Shown: one piece after another, positions 8,865 to 18,176 of the stretch | How the letters are laid out: each line of letters starts with the position of its first letter | How positions within the stretch are numbered: the stretch's first letter is position 1 | Origin: Neoroseomonas alkaliterrae | GTDB taxonomy: Bacteria > Pseudomonadota > Alphaproteobacteria > Acetobacterales > Acetobacteraceae | DNA: 64,000 bases | NCBI RefSeq assembly: GCF_014199195.1 | Contig: NZ_JACIJE010000005.1 | Span: 1 to 64,000 of the forward strand | Direction of reading: 5' to 3' | Notes under the pieces: model-generated | What the model was told of the DNA's origin: nothing | Database searches by the model: none | The model's input: the letters and a program-made list of their open reading frames with translations, nothing else | Program-made: the position numbers and the translations under genes

Positions 8865-9451
8865 TCCCGGCTCCAGGGCGTGCCGCGGCGGTTCATGCGC
8901 CAGAGTTCCATCTCGGCCATGCGGGCCGCCTGCGCAGATAGCGGCAGGGGCGGCAGCGCGGCAAGCCGGGCCAGGCTCTCCTGCCCGCCGGGTGTCACCA
9001 GCGGCGGGCGCAGGGCATCCGCCGCGGCGGCGGCATTGCGGCTGCCATAGGCGCTGCGGACCATGGTCATGGCGTCGATCACGTCCTGCGGCGCCGCCGC
9101 GCCGTTGATGCCGAGGGCGCCGCGCCATTCGGGCCTCGCCTGCTCGAAGGCCTGTGAGACGAGGGGGGAGAACTCCGCCCAGCGCGTGTTCCAGCGCAGG
9201 TCCACCGCGAGGAACTCGAGTTCGGAAATGATCTGCGCCGCCTCCCAGGGCCGCCCCGCGAGGCTGCGCGGCGAGCCGAGAAAGGAGGAGGTGCGCAGGA
9301 TCGCCTGCCGCGCCGGATCGAGCGTGACCAGGCTGCCCTGCACCTCGGGCAGGACCGCGGTCGGCGGCGGCGGCTGGCTGGAGCAGGCGGTGGCGAGGCC
9401 GAGCACGGCGAGAAGGGCGGCGCGGCGACGCAGGCAAGGGTCGAGTGTCAT
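8861..9451 (-). CDS. putative lipoprotein, paralogue A of a tandem pair
   Basis: A 196-residue protein. The start at 9451 was chosen because GGGAGGTCAGGACC precedes the ATG and the signal peptide RRRAALLAVLGLATAC follows directly. The lipobox Cys is near residue 22, followed by SSQPPPPT. The mature part is helical, with SELEFLAVDLRWNTRWAEF and RPPLVTPGGQESLARL segments shared in pattern with the downstream paralogue. An upstream in-frame ATG would add residues resembling neither a signal peptide nor a family. The pair is translationally coupled. Function is unknown. Confidence 0.75.
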   Translation of the reverse strand: MTLDPCLRRRAALLAVLGLATACSSQPPPPTAVLPEVQGSLVTLDPARQAILRTSSFLGSPRSLAGRPWEAAQIISELEFLAVDLRWNTRWAEFSPLVSQAFEQARPEWRGALGINGAAAPQDVIDAMTMVRSAYGSRNAAAAADALRPPLVTPGGQESLARLAALPPLPLSAQAARMAEMELWRMNRRGTPWSRD

Positions 9452-9519
9452 GGTCCTGACCTCCCGCCCCCGAAATCGTCGCTGTCTTAGGGCGCCGCAA
9501 GCGGGGCATGCAACGGATT

Positions 9520-10500
9520 TCACGGCCAGCAGCCGGCCGCCTTCGCCCGTGCGCGGACCAGCGCGAGGACCGTCCGGCAGGTCGGCGCCGGCTCCCCGAC
9601 CAGGTCGGCGAGTTCCACCACGGCGCCGAGCAGCGCCTCGATCTCCATCGGTCGCCCGCGTTCGAGGTCCTGCAGCATGGAGGTCTTGTGCGCCCCGACC
9701 TCCGCCGCCCCGGCGATGCGCTTGTCCACATCTATCGCGAAGCGGACGCCGAGCGCCTCGGCCACGCGCTGGCCTTCGAGCATCATCGCGCGCGCCACGC
9801 CGCGCTGGCCGTCATCGGCGATCAGCACGTCGAGCGTCGCTGTGGTGAGCGCCGAGATCGGGTTGAAGGCGAGGTTGCCCCAGAGCTTCACCCACAGCTC
9901 GTCGCGGATGCGCGGCCGCACCGGCGCCTTGAATCCGGCGGCGATCAGCGCCTCGCTCAGCCGCTGCGCGCGCGGGCTGCGGCTGCCGTCCGGCTCGCCG
10001 AGTGAGAAGCGGTCCCCGTAGGTGTGCTCGATGACGCCGGGCGCGATGACCTCGGCGGCCGGATAGACGATGCAGCCGATCGCGCGCGCGGGCGGCAGCA
10101 GGGCCGAGACGACGCCGCCCGGGTCCACGCTTTCGACCACGCGCCCCTCATGCGGGCCGCCGAGACCGTGGAAATACCACCAGGGCACGCCGTTCACCGC
10201 GCTGACCACCGCGGTCTCGGGCCCGAGAAGCGGCTGCATCTGCGCCGCCGCGCCGGGCAGGGAATGGGCCTTGAGCGTGACCACGACATAGTCCTGCACG
10301 CCGGCCTCGGCGGCGGAGGCGACGCAGCGCGGGCGCACCACCGTCTCGCTCCCCTCGCTCAGGAGCTTCAGGCCGTGGGCCTGCATCGCCGCGAGGTGCG
10401 GGCCGCGCGCGATGACCGTGACCTCCACATCGCCCTTCGCCGCGAGCCGCGCAGCCATCAGCCCGCCGATCGCCCCGGCGCCGAAAATGCAGAGCCTCAT
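9520..10500 (-). CDS. 2-dehydropantoate 2-reductase family protein (PanE/ApbA-like)
   Basis: A 326-residue NADPH-dependent reductase of the ketopantoate reductase family. The N-terminal Rossmann motif FGAGAIGG is at 5-12. KLWGNLAFNPISALT near 207 is the family's substrate-site helix, and the C-terminal domain carries HKTSMLQDLERGRPMEIE. True PanE proteins share these motifs, but many bacteria have paralogues acting on other 2-keto acids. The ATG overlaps the stop of the acyl-CoA synthetase gene (ATGA), which suggests joint catabolism of an organic acid rather than pantothenate synthesis. Confidence 0.85.
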   Translation of the reverse strand: MRLCIFGAGAIGGLMAARLAAKGDVEVTVIARGPHLAAMQAHGLKLLSEGSETVVRPRCVASAAEAGVQDYVVVTLKAHSLPGAAAQMQPLLGPETAVVSAVNGVPWWYFHGLGGPHEGRVVESVDPGGVVSALLPPARAIGCIVYPAAEVIAPGVIEHTYGDRFSLGEPDGSRSPRAQRLSEALIAAGFKAPVRPRIRDELWVKLWGNLAFNPISALTTATLDVLIADDGQRGVARAMMLEGQRVAEALGVRFAIDVDKRIAGAAEVGAHKTSMLQDLERGRPMEIEALLGAVVELADLVGEPAPTCRTVLALVRARAKAAGCWP

Positions 10501-12008
10501 GCCGTAAGCCCCAGCTTCTCCGCGAGACCGATGCGCATCAGCTTGCCCGTCGCGCCCTTCGGGATCTCGTCGAGGAACACGACACGGCGCGGCACCTTGA
10601 AGTCGGCGAGGTGTTCCGCGGCGTAAGCGCGCAGTTCCCGCTCGGTGCAGGTCATCCCTTCGCGCAGCACGACGGCCGCGCCGACCTCCTCGCCGAGCCT
10701 GGCGTGCGGGATGGCGAAGGTCAGCGCCTGCGCCACCGCCGGGTGGCCGGAGAGCACGCCATCCACCTCGAGCGGGCTGACCTTCTCGCCGCCGCGGTTG
10801 ATCAGTTCCTTGAGGCGGCCGGTCAGGGTCAGGTAGCCCTCGGCGTCGAAGGCGCCCTGGTCCCCGGTGCGGAACCAGCCCTTGGTGAAGGCCTTCGCGT
10901 TCGCCTCGGGGTTGGATTCGTACCCGGCGGTCACGTTGGGGCCGCGGATCACCACCTCGCCCACCGCGCCCTGCGGCAGCAGGGTGCCGTCCTCGTCCAT
11001 GATGGCGACCTCAGGCCCCGCGGGCAGGCCCACCGATCCCGGCTTGCGCGGCCCGGCCAGCGGGTTCGAGCACATCTGGTGCGCGGCCTCGGTCATGCCA
11101 TAGCTCTCGACCAGCGGGGCGGCGAAGACCTGCTCCATCTGCTGCATCACCGGCCCCGGCAGCGAGGCCGAGGAGGAGCGCAGGAAGCGCAGCCGCGCGC
11201 GCTTGATGATGTCCGCGTTCCGCTCCGCGCGCGCGAGGATCGCCTGGTGCATGGTGGGCACGGCGGTGAACCAGGAGGGGCGTTCCTCGTCCAGCCAGCG
11301 GAAGAAGCGCAGCGCGTCGAAGCCCGGGGTGCAGACCACCGCCCCGCCCGCGGCCACCGAGGCCAGCACGGCGGCCATCAGCCCGTGGATGTGGAACAGC
11401 GGCATGATGTTGAGGCAGGCATCGTCCGGGGCGAGTTCCAGCGTGCGCCCGATGTTGCGCGCCGAGGCGCAGATGTTGGCCTGGCTCAACGGCACGATCT
11501 TCGGCCGCGCCGTGGTGCCGGAGGTGTGCAGCACCAGCGCCTCGTCCTCGGGCCAGGCCATGCCGGGCTTCTCGGCATTGCCGGGCTCGCCGCCCTCCAG
11601 CGTGAAGGCGCCGGCCGCCTCGCCGGGCACGAGGTCGAGCACGGGGATGGAGAGCCGCCCCGCGACCTCCCGCGCATCCGAGGCCATGCCGTGCAGGATG
11701 ACCAGCGCCTTGGCCCGCAGGTCGGTGAGGTAGAAGGCGAACTCCTCGGCGCGGTAGGCCGGGTTCAGCGGCGCGGTGCTGGCGCCGCAGCCGATGGCGA
11801 GGAAGGCCGCGGCCATCTCGGGCCCGTTGGGCAGCACGATCGCAACGCGATCCCCCCGGCCGATGCCGAGGCGGTTGAGATGCGCCACGATGCGCGCGCA
11901 TTGCTCGCGCAGCGCGCCGAAGGTCAGGCTGGGGCGCTCATTGGTGCCCCGGATCGCCGCGGCGGCCGCGGCGCCGCCCGCCAGCAGGCGGGAGATGGTC
12001 TCGGTCAT
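10497..12008 (-). CDS. AMP-dependent acyl-CoA synthetase (oxalyl-CoA-synthetase-like)
   Basis: A 503-residue adenylate-forming enzyme that activates a carboxylic acid to its CoA thioester. The P-loop LHTSGTTARPK is near 158, MPLFHIHGLMA near 203, ESYGMTEAAHQM near 302, the TGDQG motif near 390 and KELINRGGEKVSP near 412. The C-terminal catalytic Lys lies in PKGATGKLMR. The pattern PLFHIHGLMA with VPLSQANI resembles the oxalate-CoA ligase/AAE3 group, but substrate is not proven by sequence. It is coupled to the downstream PanE-like gene. Confidence 0.88.
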   Translation of the reverse strand: MTETISRLLAGGAAAAAAIRGTNERPSLTFGALREQCARIVAHLNRLGIGRGDRVAIVLPNGPEMAAAFLAIGCGASTAPLNPAYRAEEFAFYLTDLRAKALVILHGMASDAREVAGRLSIPVLDLVPGEAAGAFTLEGGEPGNAEKPGMAWPEDEALVLHTSGTTARPKIVPLSQANICASARNIGRTLELAPDDACLNIMPLFHIHGLMAAVLASVAAGGAVVCTPGFDALRFFRWLDEERPSWFTAVPTMHQAILARAERNADIIKRARLRFLRSSSASLPGPVMQQMEQVFAAPLVESYGMTEAAHQMCSNPLAGPRKPGSVGLPAGPEVAIMDEDGTLLPQGAVGEVVIRGPNVTAGYESNPEANAKAFTKGWFRTGDQGAFDAEGYLTLTGRLKELINRGGEKVSPLEVDGVLSGHPAVAQALTFAIPHARLGEEVGAAVVLREGMTCTERELRAYAAEHLADFKVPRRVVFLDEIPKGATGKLMRIGLAEKLGLTA

Positions 12009-12059
12009 GCACGCTCCTCTCCCCGGTCAGGGCGACTATGGGAGAGGCGCGGCCCCGCG

Positions 12060-12611
12060 TCAGCCCCCGCCGAGCGAGCGGCGATGCCGCCCGGCCAGTT
12101 CCACGTAATGCGGCGCGGTACGATCGAAGCCGGCGCGCTGCTCGGCGGTCAGCACCCGCACCAGCTTCGCGGGGTTGCCCATCCAGAGCTCCATGGCCCC
12201 GATCACCTTGCCCGGCGGCAGGACGGAGCCAGCAGCGAGCACGCCGCCTTCCTCGATGATCGCGTCATCGAGCACCGTCGCGCCCATGCCGACGAAGGCG
12301 CGGTCCTTGAGCGTGCAGGCATGGATGATGGCGGCATGGCCCACGGTCACGTCGTCGCCGATGGTGGTGCATTGCCGCCCGGCATTGACGTGGATGATCG
12401 TGCCGTCCTGGATATTCGTGCGCGCGCCGATGGTGATGGTGTTGGTGTCGCCGCGCAGGACGCAGTGGTACCAGATGTTGGACCCCTCCCCCACCGTCAC
12501 CTGGCCGATCACCGCGGCGGTCGGCGCCACGAAGGCGCCCGGGTGGATGACCGGGCGATGGCCCTCGAACACGTAGAGCGGCGGCAGGGTCAGCGGCTGG
12601 TTGGTATCCAT
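12060..12611 (-). CDS. gamma-carbonic anhydrase family protein
   Basis: A 183-residue left-handed beta-helix protein with hexapeptide repeats such as PTAAVIGQVTVGEGSNI and IGARTNIQDG. Putative zinc ligands are His in DGTIIHV and the two His of VGHAAIIH, matching the gamma-carbonic anhydrase pattern. Members may hydrate CO2 or act as ferripyochelin-binding/PaaY-like proteins. The C-terminal LWMGNPAKLVR is typical. It is a single gene between argC and the acyl-CoA synthetase on the same strand. Confidence 0.9.
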   Translation of the reverse strand: MDTNQPLTLPPLYVFEGHRPVIHPGAFVAPTAAVIGQVTVGEGSNIWYHCVLRGDTNTITIGARTNIQDGTIIHVNAGRQCTTIGDDVTVGHAAIIHACTLKDRAFVGMGATVLDDAIIEEGGVLAAGSVLPPGKVIGAMELWMGNPAKLVRVLTAEQRAGFDRTAPHYVELAGRHRRSLGGG

Positions 12612-12656
12612 GGTCTCCTCCCGGGTGTCTCGGGCTCAGCATATGCGCCCGCCGGC

Positions 12657-12677
12657 GGGGCGGCGGAAGGCCGCCCC
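12657..12677 (-). terminator. GC hairpin downstream of argC
   Basis: GGGGCGGC and GCCGCCCC form an 8-bp stem with a 5-nt loop, 11 bp after the argC stop codon. No T-run follows, so it may be a weak or Rho-assisted terminator between argC and the carbonic anhydrase gene. Confidence 0.45.
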
Positions 12678-12687
12678 GGCCGGATGG

Positions 12688-13653
12688 TCATTCGGCGGCG
12701 CGCGGGGCGGCCATGGGCAGGTCGGCATTGACCGGAATGCCGAGCATCAGCCCGAGATTCTGCACCGCCGCCCCCGAGGCGCCCTTGCCGAGATTGTCGT
12801 AGCGCGCGACCAGCACCGCCTGGCCGCGCTTCTCGTTGCCATGGACACGGATCTCGAGCGCGTTGGTGCCGTTCAGCGCCTGCGGCTCGATCTTGCCGCC
12901 CGGCTCGGCCGGCACCACGCGGACATGGCGGCTGCCGGCATAGCGGGCGGCCAGCAGCGCCTCGATCTCGGCGGGGCTGACCGGCCTTGCGAGCGTGTCG
13001 AGATGCAGCGGGATGGCATCGAGCATGCCCTGCGCGAAGTCGGCCACGGCGGGGACGAAGATCGGCCGGCGCGTGAGCAGGGAATAGGCCTGCATCTCGG
13101 GCAGGTGCTTGTGCTCGAGGCCGAGGCCGTACATCTCGAAATCCGGGGCCGTGCGCGCCTCGTAGGCGGCCACCATCGCCTTGCCCCCGCCCGTGTAGCC
13201 CGAGACGGCGTTGACCGTGACCGGATGGTCGGGCGCCATGATCCCGGCCTCGATCAGCGGGCGCAGCATCAGGATCACGCCGGTGGGGTAGCAGCCGGGG
13301 TTGGAGACGCGCGGCGCCGCGGCGATCGCCGCGGGCTGGTCCGGCGTCAGTTCGGGCAGGCCATAGACCCAGTCGGGGTCCACCCGGTGCGCCGTGGAGG
13401 CATCGAGCAGTTTCGGCGCGCTCGCCCCGAGGGAGGCCGCGAGCGCCGCGCTCTCCTTCGCCGCGTCGTCGGGCAGGCAGAGGATGACGAGGTCCACCTC
13501 CTCCATCATCTCGCGCCGCGCGCCGGGGTCCTTGCGTCGCTCGGCGGCGATGGAGCGCAGGGCGACATGCGGGTTGGCCGCCAGCCGCTCGCGGATCTGC
13601 AGGCCGGTGGTGCCGGCCTCGCCGTCGATGAACACCGTGGGGGTCTTGGCCAT
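12688..13653 (-). CDS. argC: N-acetyl-gamma-glutamyl-phosphate reductase, short (type 2) form
   Basis: A 321-residue NADPH-dependent enzyme of arginine synthesis that reduces N-acetylglutamyl-phosphate to the semialdehyde. The N-terminal [13 protein letters not shown] is the type-2 nucleotide-binding motif, SNPGCYPTG carries the active Cys121, and HKHLPEMQ lies in the C-terminal half. The shorter length and N-terminus match the AGPR type 2 subfamily. The start ATG follows GGAGGTCCTCC. It lies downstream of rpsI but behind a strong hairpin. Confidence 0.95.
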   Translation of the reverse strand: MAKTPTVFIDGEAGTTGLQIRERLAANPHVALRSIAAERRKDPGARREMMEEVDLVILCLPDDAAKESAALAASLGASAPKLLDASTAHRVDPDWVYGLPELTPDQPAAIAAAPRVSNPGCYPTGVILMLRPLIEAGIMAPDHPVTVNAVSGYTGGGKAMVAAYEARTAPDFEMYGLGLEHKHLPEMQAYSLLTRRPIFVPAVADFAQGMLDAIPLHLDTLARPVSPAEIEALLAARYAGSRHVRVVPAEPGGKIEPQALNGTNALEIRVHGNEKRGQAVLVARYDNLGKGASGAAVQNLGLMLGIPVNADLPMAAPRAAE

Positions 13654-13700
13654 GGAGGACCTCCGTTGCGCCGCGGCATTTGCGGCGATGTGGACCCTGG

Positions 13701-13737
13701 AAAGCAAGGGGGGCGGGCCCCTGCGGACCCGCCCCCC
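13701..13737 (-). terminator. terminator of the rplM-rpsI operon
   Basis: A perfect 10-bp stem (GGGGGGCGGG with CCCGCCCCCC, loop 10 nt) lies 46 bp past the rpsI stop. On the minus strand it is followed by TTGCTTT, giving a plausible Rho-independent terminator between the ribosomal operon and argC. Confidence 0.7.
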
Positions 13738-13783
13738 GATCGGACCAGCCATGCGGCCGGGCGTGGCGCCCGTCCGCCGGGCG

Positions 13784-14269
13784 TCAGCGCTTGGAGAACT
13801 GGAAGGAACGTCGCGCCTTGACCTTGCCGTACTTCTTGCGCTCGACCACGCGCGGGTCGCGGGTCAGGAAGCCGGCCTTCTTCAGGATGGCGCGCAGCTC
13901 CGGCTCGTAGTTGCAGAGCGCGCGGGAGATGCCGTGGCGCACCGCGCCGGCCTGGCCGGAGAGGCCGCCGCCGGTCACCGAGCACATCACGTCGAATTGC
14001 TGGTAGCGGTCGGCCACCAGGAAGGGCTGGGTGATCAGCATGCGCAGCACGGGGCGGGCGAAGTACTTCGCCGCCGGCTTGTCGTTGATCACGATCTGGC
14101 CCTTGCCGGGCTTCACCCAGACGCGCGCCACCGCGTCCTTGCGGCGGCCGGTGGCGTAGGAACGCCCCTGGGCGTCGCGCTTCGGCTCGCGCTTCGGCGC
14201 GGCCTCGGGGGCCGCCGGGGTGCCGGCGACCAGATCCTTCAGGTCCGCAAGCGTACGGGTCTCGCTCAT
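13784..14269 (-). CDS. rpsI: 30S ribosomal protein S9 (bS9/uS9)
   Basis: A 161-residue protein of the small-subunit head. The conserved core starts at [14 protein letters not shown] near 39, with [21 protein letters not shown] near 98. The C-terminal tail [16 protein letters not shown] reaches the P-site tRNA. An Ala/Pro/Lys-rich N-terminal extension of about 35 residues precedes the core, as in many Alphaproteobacteria. It follows rplM by 4 bp and shares its promoter and the hairpin terminator downstream. Confidence 0.98.
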   Translation of the reverse strand: MSETRTLADLKDLVAGTPAAPEAAPKREPKRDAQGRSYATGRRKDAVARVWVKPGKGQIVINDKPAAKYFARPVLRMLITQPFLVADRYQQFDVMCSVTGGGLSGQAGAVRHGISRALCNYEPELRAILKKAGFLTRDPRVVERKKYGKVKARRSFQFSKR

Positions 14270-14273
14270 CGGA

Positions 14274-14759
14274 TCAGGCCACCTTCTTCACGAGCGCGGA
14301 GTTCTTGCGGTTCAGCGCCGCGACGTCGAGCGCGACCGGCTGCTGGCCGGCATGCGGGTGCTCGGGCCCGGCATAGACGTGCAGGTTGCGCATCTGCTGG
14401 CGGCCGAGCGGGCCGCGGGTGATCATGCGCTCCACCGCCTTCTCGATCACGCGCTCGGGGTACTTGCCCTCGAGGCGCTCGCGCACGGTGCGCTGCTTGA
14501 TGCCGCCCGGGTAGCCGGTGTGCCAGTAGAACACCTTCTGCTCGGCCTTGGCGCCGGTGACGCGCACCTTGCGGGCATTGATGATGACGACGTGGTCGCC
14601 GCAATCCACGTGCGGCGTGAACTGGGGCTTGTGCTTGCCGCGGAGGCGGTTGGCCACGAGGCTGGCGAGGCGGCCGAGCACGAGCCCGTCCGCGTCGATC
14701 AGCACCCAGGCCTTCTTCACATCCGCCGGCTTCAGCGAGGTGGTCTGTCGCGAGAGCAT
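14274..14759 (-). CDS. rplM: 50S ribosomal protein L13 (uL13)
   Basis: A 161-residue large-subunit protein. Motifs seen are [16 protein letters not shown] near 18, [16 protein letters not shown] near 54, YWHTGYPGG near 78, and MLPRGPLG-type region [12 protein letters not shown] near 116. It begins the two-gene rplM-rpsI operon. Similar operons in other bacteria are autoregulated by L13 binding the mRNA leader. No leader fold could be checked here. Confidence 0.98.
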   Translation of the reverse strand: MLSRQTTSLKPADVKKAWVLIDADGLVLGRLASLVANRLRGKHKPQFTPHVDCGDHVVIINARKVRVTGAKAEQKVFYWHTGYPGGIKQRTVRERLEGKYPERVIEKAVERMITRGPLGRQQMRNLHVYAGPEHPHAGQQPVALDVAALNRKNSALVKKVA

Positions 14760-14795
14760 CGGTGTTCCAGGGTGTCAGGCGTTGCAGTGGCGCGC

Positions 14796-14824
14796 TGTAT
14801 CCACGCCGTGGGCCGGAAAGTCAA
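14796..14824 (-). promoter_or_regulatory. putative sigma70 promoter for rplM-rpsI
   Basis: On the minus strand, TTGACT (14824-14819) is followed after 17 bp by GATACA (14801-14796). Transcription would start near 14789 and give a leader of about 30 nt before the rplM ATG. The -35 match is 5 of 6 and the -10 match is moderate. Confidence 0.5.
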
Positions 14825-14982
14825 GCCGGACAAGCGTTTTCCGCATGCGGTATCCGGATACCACTCAGTCGCCCCGCCTTTCCCCTTGTCTTCGCTCGCC
14901 CGGCGCTGCCACCCTCGGCGGCATCCAGCACAAGAACGCCCCGGCCGCGCAAGGCGCGGGGCGAAAGGGAGGACGTCACGCC

Positions 14983-15954
14983 ATGATCCGACTGCCCCGC
15001 CGCGCCCTGCTCTCGGGCGCCGCCCTGCTCGCCGCGCCGACCGTCAGGGCGCAGGGCGCCTGGCCAGGCAGCCAGCCGGTCTCGGTCGTCATCCCCTATG
15101 CCGCCGGCGGGGCGACCGACGTGGTGGCGCGCCTGCTGCTCGACGGCCTCGCCGCCAGGACCGGCGGGACCTTCATCATGGACCACAAGCCCGGCGCCTC
15201 GACCACCATCGCCGCGCGCCATGTCGCCCGCGCCCGGCCGGACGGGATGACGCTGCTGCTCGGCACCAACGTCACCTTCACCACCGCGCCCCACGCGCTG
15301 CGCACGATCGGCTTCGATCCCCTGGAGGACTTCGCCCATGTGACGCTGCTCGCCGAGCCGCTCTTCCTGCTCGTGGCCCATCCGCGCTGGGGCAGCCTTG
15401 CCGCGCTGCTCGCCGCGGCGAAGGAACGGCCCGGCGCGCTGTCCTACGCGACCTGGGGGGTGGGCAGCACCTCGCATCTCGGCATGGTGGACCTGTGCGC
15501 CCGCGCGGGGGTGGAGATGCTGCATGTCCCCTTCAACGGCGCGCCGCCCGCGCTGACCGAGACCATCGCCGGGCGGACCGACGCCATGATGTCCACCTTC
15601 GCCCCGGCGCGGCCGCAGGTTGAGGGCGGGCGGGTCGCCGCGCTCGGCATCCCGTCGCCGCGGCGCGCGGCGAGCCTGCCCTCGGTGCCGACCATCGCCG
15701 AACAGGGCTTCCCCGACTTCACCGTCAGCGGCTGGTTCAGCCTCTCCGCGCCGAAGGGCACGCCCGAGCCCATCCTCGAGCGCCTGGGCGCAGCCGCGGC
15801 CGAGGCCTTCGCGAGCCCCCAGGCCGCCGCGACATACGACCGGCTGGGCTTCGTGCAGGCGACACCGGGGCGGGAGGTGATGATCGCGCGGCTGCGCCGG
15901 GAGTTCGAACAGAACCGCGAACTGATGCAGCGCGCCGGCATCCGGCCCGAATAG
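14983..15954 (+). CDS. TctC/Bug family tripartite tricarboxylate transporter substrate-binding protein
   Basis: A 323-residue periplasmic solute receptor. An N-terminal leader with RR (LPRRALLSGAALLAAPTVRAQ) could be a Tat or Sec signal, with cleavage near residue 24. The Bug-family motif PVSVVIPYAAGGATDVVARLL follows directly, with DHKPGAS near 63 and PFNGAPPALT near 184. No tctA or tctB membrane genes are adjacent, which is common for orphan Bug receptors in Roseomonas-like and burkholderial genomes. The ligand is unknown, probably a carboxylate. Confidence 0.9.
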   Translation: MIRLPRRALLSGAALLAAPTVRAQGAWPGSQPVSVVIPYAAGGATDVVARLLLDGLAARTGGTFIMDHKPGASTTIAARHVARARPDGMTLLLGTNVTFTTAPHALRTIGFDPLEDFAHVTLLAEPLFLLVAHPRWGSLAALLAAAKERPGALSYATWGVGSTSHLGMVDLCARAGVEMLHVPFNGAPPALTETIAGRTDAMMSTFAPARPQVEGGRVAALGIPSPRRAASLPSVPTIAEQGFPDFTVSGWFSLSAPKGTPEPILERLGAAAAEAFASPQAAATYDRLGFVQATPGREVMIARLRREFEQNRELMQRAGIRPE

Positions 15955-16054
15955 GCGCCGCGGGCGGACCGCACAGCGAGGCGCGGGCGAGACGGCATCC
16001 CGCCGCCGCGGGGCCGGCCGGACGCGGCGCCCGAACCCAGCGGAGGAGGAACCG

Positions 16055-16447
16055 ATGTTCAGCCATGTGACGCTCGGCACGAATGACGCGCCCCGCGCCA
16101 TCGCCTTCTACGACCGGGTGCTGGCCGTGCTCGGGATCGCGCGGCAGGAATCGGATCCCGGCAAGGGCTATGCGGGCTATGCGACCGCCCCTGAGGTCAC
16201 GCCGCAGTTCTGGATCACCACGCCGTTCGACCGGAAGGCGGCGAGCGTCGGCAACGGCGCCACCATCGCCTTCGACGCGCCCGACAGGGCGAGCGTGGAC
16301 CGCTTCCACGCCGCCGCGCTGGCCCATGGCGGCACCGATGAGGGCGCGCCGGGTCTGCGCCCGCACTACCACCCCGACTATTACGGTGCTTATCTGCGCG
16401 ACCCTGACGGAAACAAGCTCTGCTGCGTCTGCCACCGCCCCGAATAG
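16055..16447 (+). CDS. VOC (glyoxalase/bleomycin-resistance fold) family protein
   Basis: A 130-residue protein with paired beta-alpha-beta-beta-beta modules. MFSHVTLGTNDAPRAIAFYD begins the first module and a second begins near TIAFDAPDRASVDRFHAAA. YGAYLRDPDGNKLCCVCH is the typical C-terminal metal-site strand with Asp and Asn. Members include lyases, dioxygenases and resistance proteins. Nothing here fixes the substrate. It precedes the dehydratase gene by 31 bp and may be co-transcribed with it. Confidence 0.85.
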   Translation: MFSHVTLGTNDAPRAIAFYDRVLAVLGIARQESDPGKGYAGYATAPEVTPQFWITTPFDRKAASVGNGATIAFDAPDRASVDRFHAAALAHGGTDEGAPGLRPHYHPDYYGAYLRDPDGNKLCCVCHRPE

Positions 16448-16478
16448 CGGCGGCCGCGCGGCGGCGCGGAGGAGACGC

Positions 16479-18176
16479 ATGAGCGACAAACCCCATGGCC
16501 TCGGCCGCAACGCCTCCAACTACGGCGACCCGGCCTTCGCGCTGTATCTCCGGCGCTCCTTCGCGAAGTCCATGGGCTACAGCCAGGCGATGCTCGACAA
16601 GCCCGTCGTCGGCATCGCCGACACCGCCTCGGACTACAACAACTGCCACCGGACGGTGCCGGAACTGATCGAGGCGGTGAAGCGCGGCGTGCTCGCCGCC
16701 GGCGGGCTGCCGCTGGCCTTCCCCACCGTCAGCCTCTGCGAGCCCTCGCTCAGCCCTTGCTCGATGCACTACCGCAACCTGATGGCGCTCGACACCGAGG
16801 CGATGCTTGCGAACCAGCCGATGGACGCGGCCGTTCTCGTGGGCGGCTGCGACAAGACGGTGCCGGCGCAGCTCATGGCCGCGATCAGCGCCAACGTCCC
16901 GTCGGTCATGCTGGTGGTCGGGCCGATGCTCGCCCAGGCCTTCGAGGGTGAGCGCCTGTCCGCCTGCACCGATTGCCGGCGCTACTGGGCGCGCTACCGG
17001 GCGGGCGAAGTCTCGGAGGAGAAGATCGGCCAGGTCGAGGGCAAGCTCGCGACCACCGCCGGCACCTGCGGGGTGATGGGCACGGCCTCGACCATGGCCT
17101 GCATCGCCGCGACGCTCGGCTTCATGCCGCTGGAGGCGGCCTCCGCCCCGGCGGTGCATGCCGACCGGCTGCGCATCGCCGAGGAGGCGGGCGCGCAGGC
17201 GGTGCGGCTGATCCGCAACCCCCTGCCGCCGCTGTCGCTGATGACGCAGGGCAATCTCGACAATGCGGTGCGCGTGCTGCTCGCGCTCGGCGGCTCGACC
17301 AATGCCGTCGTGCATCTCGCGGCCATCGCGGGCCGCGCGGGGCTGGCGCTCGACCTGAAGCGGCTGGACGCGCTGTCGGAGGAGACGCCGGTGCTCGTGG
17401 ACCTCAAGCCCACCGGCGAGGGCTACATGGAGGATTTCCACGCCGCCGGCGGGATGCGCGCGCTACTGTGGGAACTGCGCGACCTGCTCGACCTGAGCGC
17501 GAAGGATCTCGACGGCCGCAGCCTTGCCGAGCGCATCGGCGACGGGTCGCACTACGTGGACCGGCGCATCATCCGCGCGCGCGGCGAACCCGTCTCGCCG
17601 GTGGGCGGCCTGGTCGCGCTGTTCGGCTCGCTCGCGCCCGAGGGGGCGATCCTCAAGCGTTCCGCCGCCACGCCTGCGCTCTTCGAGACCGAGGCGCGCT
17701 GCATCGTCTTCGACGGCCTCGCGGACCTCTCGGCGCGGATCGACGACCCCGATCTCGACGTGACGCCGCAGGACATCCTGGTGCTGAAGGGTGCGGGGCC
17801 GCGCAGCCCGGCCGGCATGCCGGAAGCCGGATACCTGCCCATCCCGAAGAAGCTCGCGCGCCAGGGCGTGAAGGACATGGTGCGCATGAGCGACTGCCGC
17901 ATGTCCGGCACCGCCTTCGGCACCATCGTGCTGCACATCGCCCCCGAGGCCGCGGTCGGTGGCCCGCTCGCACTGGTCGAGACGGGCGACCGCATCCGGC
18001 TCTCGGTGAAGGAGCGAAGGCTCGACCTGCTGGTGGAGGAGGCGACGCTCGCCGCCCGCCGCGCCGCATGGAAGCCCGCCCCGGCGCCGAAGCGCGGCTG
18101 GGACAGGCTGGTGCATGAGCAGGTGACGCAGGCGCCGCTCGGCGCCGATCTCGCCTTCCTGCGCGCCGCTCCTTGA
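16479..18176 (+). CDS. IlvD/Edd family dehydratase (sugar-acid dehydratase type)
   Basis: A 565-residue Fe-S dehydratase. Cluster and active-site cysteines are visible as DYNNCHRTVPEL (Cys56), VGGCDKTVPAQLMA (Cys124) and TAGTCGVMGTASTMA (Cys197). The variant DYNNCHRTVPELIEAVKRGV with EFPT-like FPTVSL is more like arabinonate/xylonate-type dehydratases than biosynthetic dihydroxy-acid dehydratase. The C-terminal DCRMSGTAFGT is the conserved substrate loop. The start follows GGAGGAGACGC. It overlaps the next gene by TTGA. The probable role is sugar-acid catabolism, substrate not established. Confidence 0.85.
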   Translation: MSDKPHGLGRNASNYGDPAFALYLRRSFAKSMGYSQAMLDKPVVGIADTASDYNNCHRTVPELIEAVKRGVLAAGGLPLAFPTVSLCEPSLSPCSMHYRNLMALDTEAMLANQPMDAAVLVGGCDKTVPAQLMAAISANVPSVMLVVGPMLAQAFEGERLSACTDCRRYWARYRAGEVSEEKIGQVEGKLATTAGTCGVMGTASTMACIAATLGFMPLEAASAPAVHADRLRIAEEAGAQAVRLIRNPLPPLSLMTQGNLDNAVRVLLALGGSTNAVVHLAAIAGRAGLALDLKRLDALSEETPVLVDLKPTGEGYMEDFHAAGGMRALLWELRDLLDLSAKDLDGRSLAERIGDGSHYVDRRIIRARGEPVSPVGGLVALFGSLAPEGAILKRSAATPALFETEARCIVFDGLADLSARIDDPDLDVTPQDILVLKGAGPRSPAGMPEAGYLPIPKKLARQGVKDMVRMSDCRMSGTAFGTIVLHIAPEAAVGGPLALVETGDRIRLSVKERRLDLLVEEATLAARRAAWKPAPAPKRGWDRLVHEQVTQAPLGADLAFLRAAP

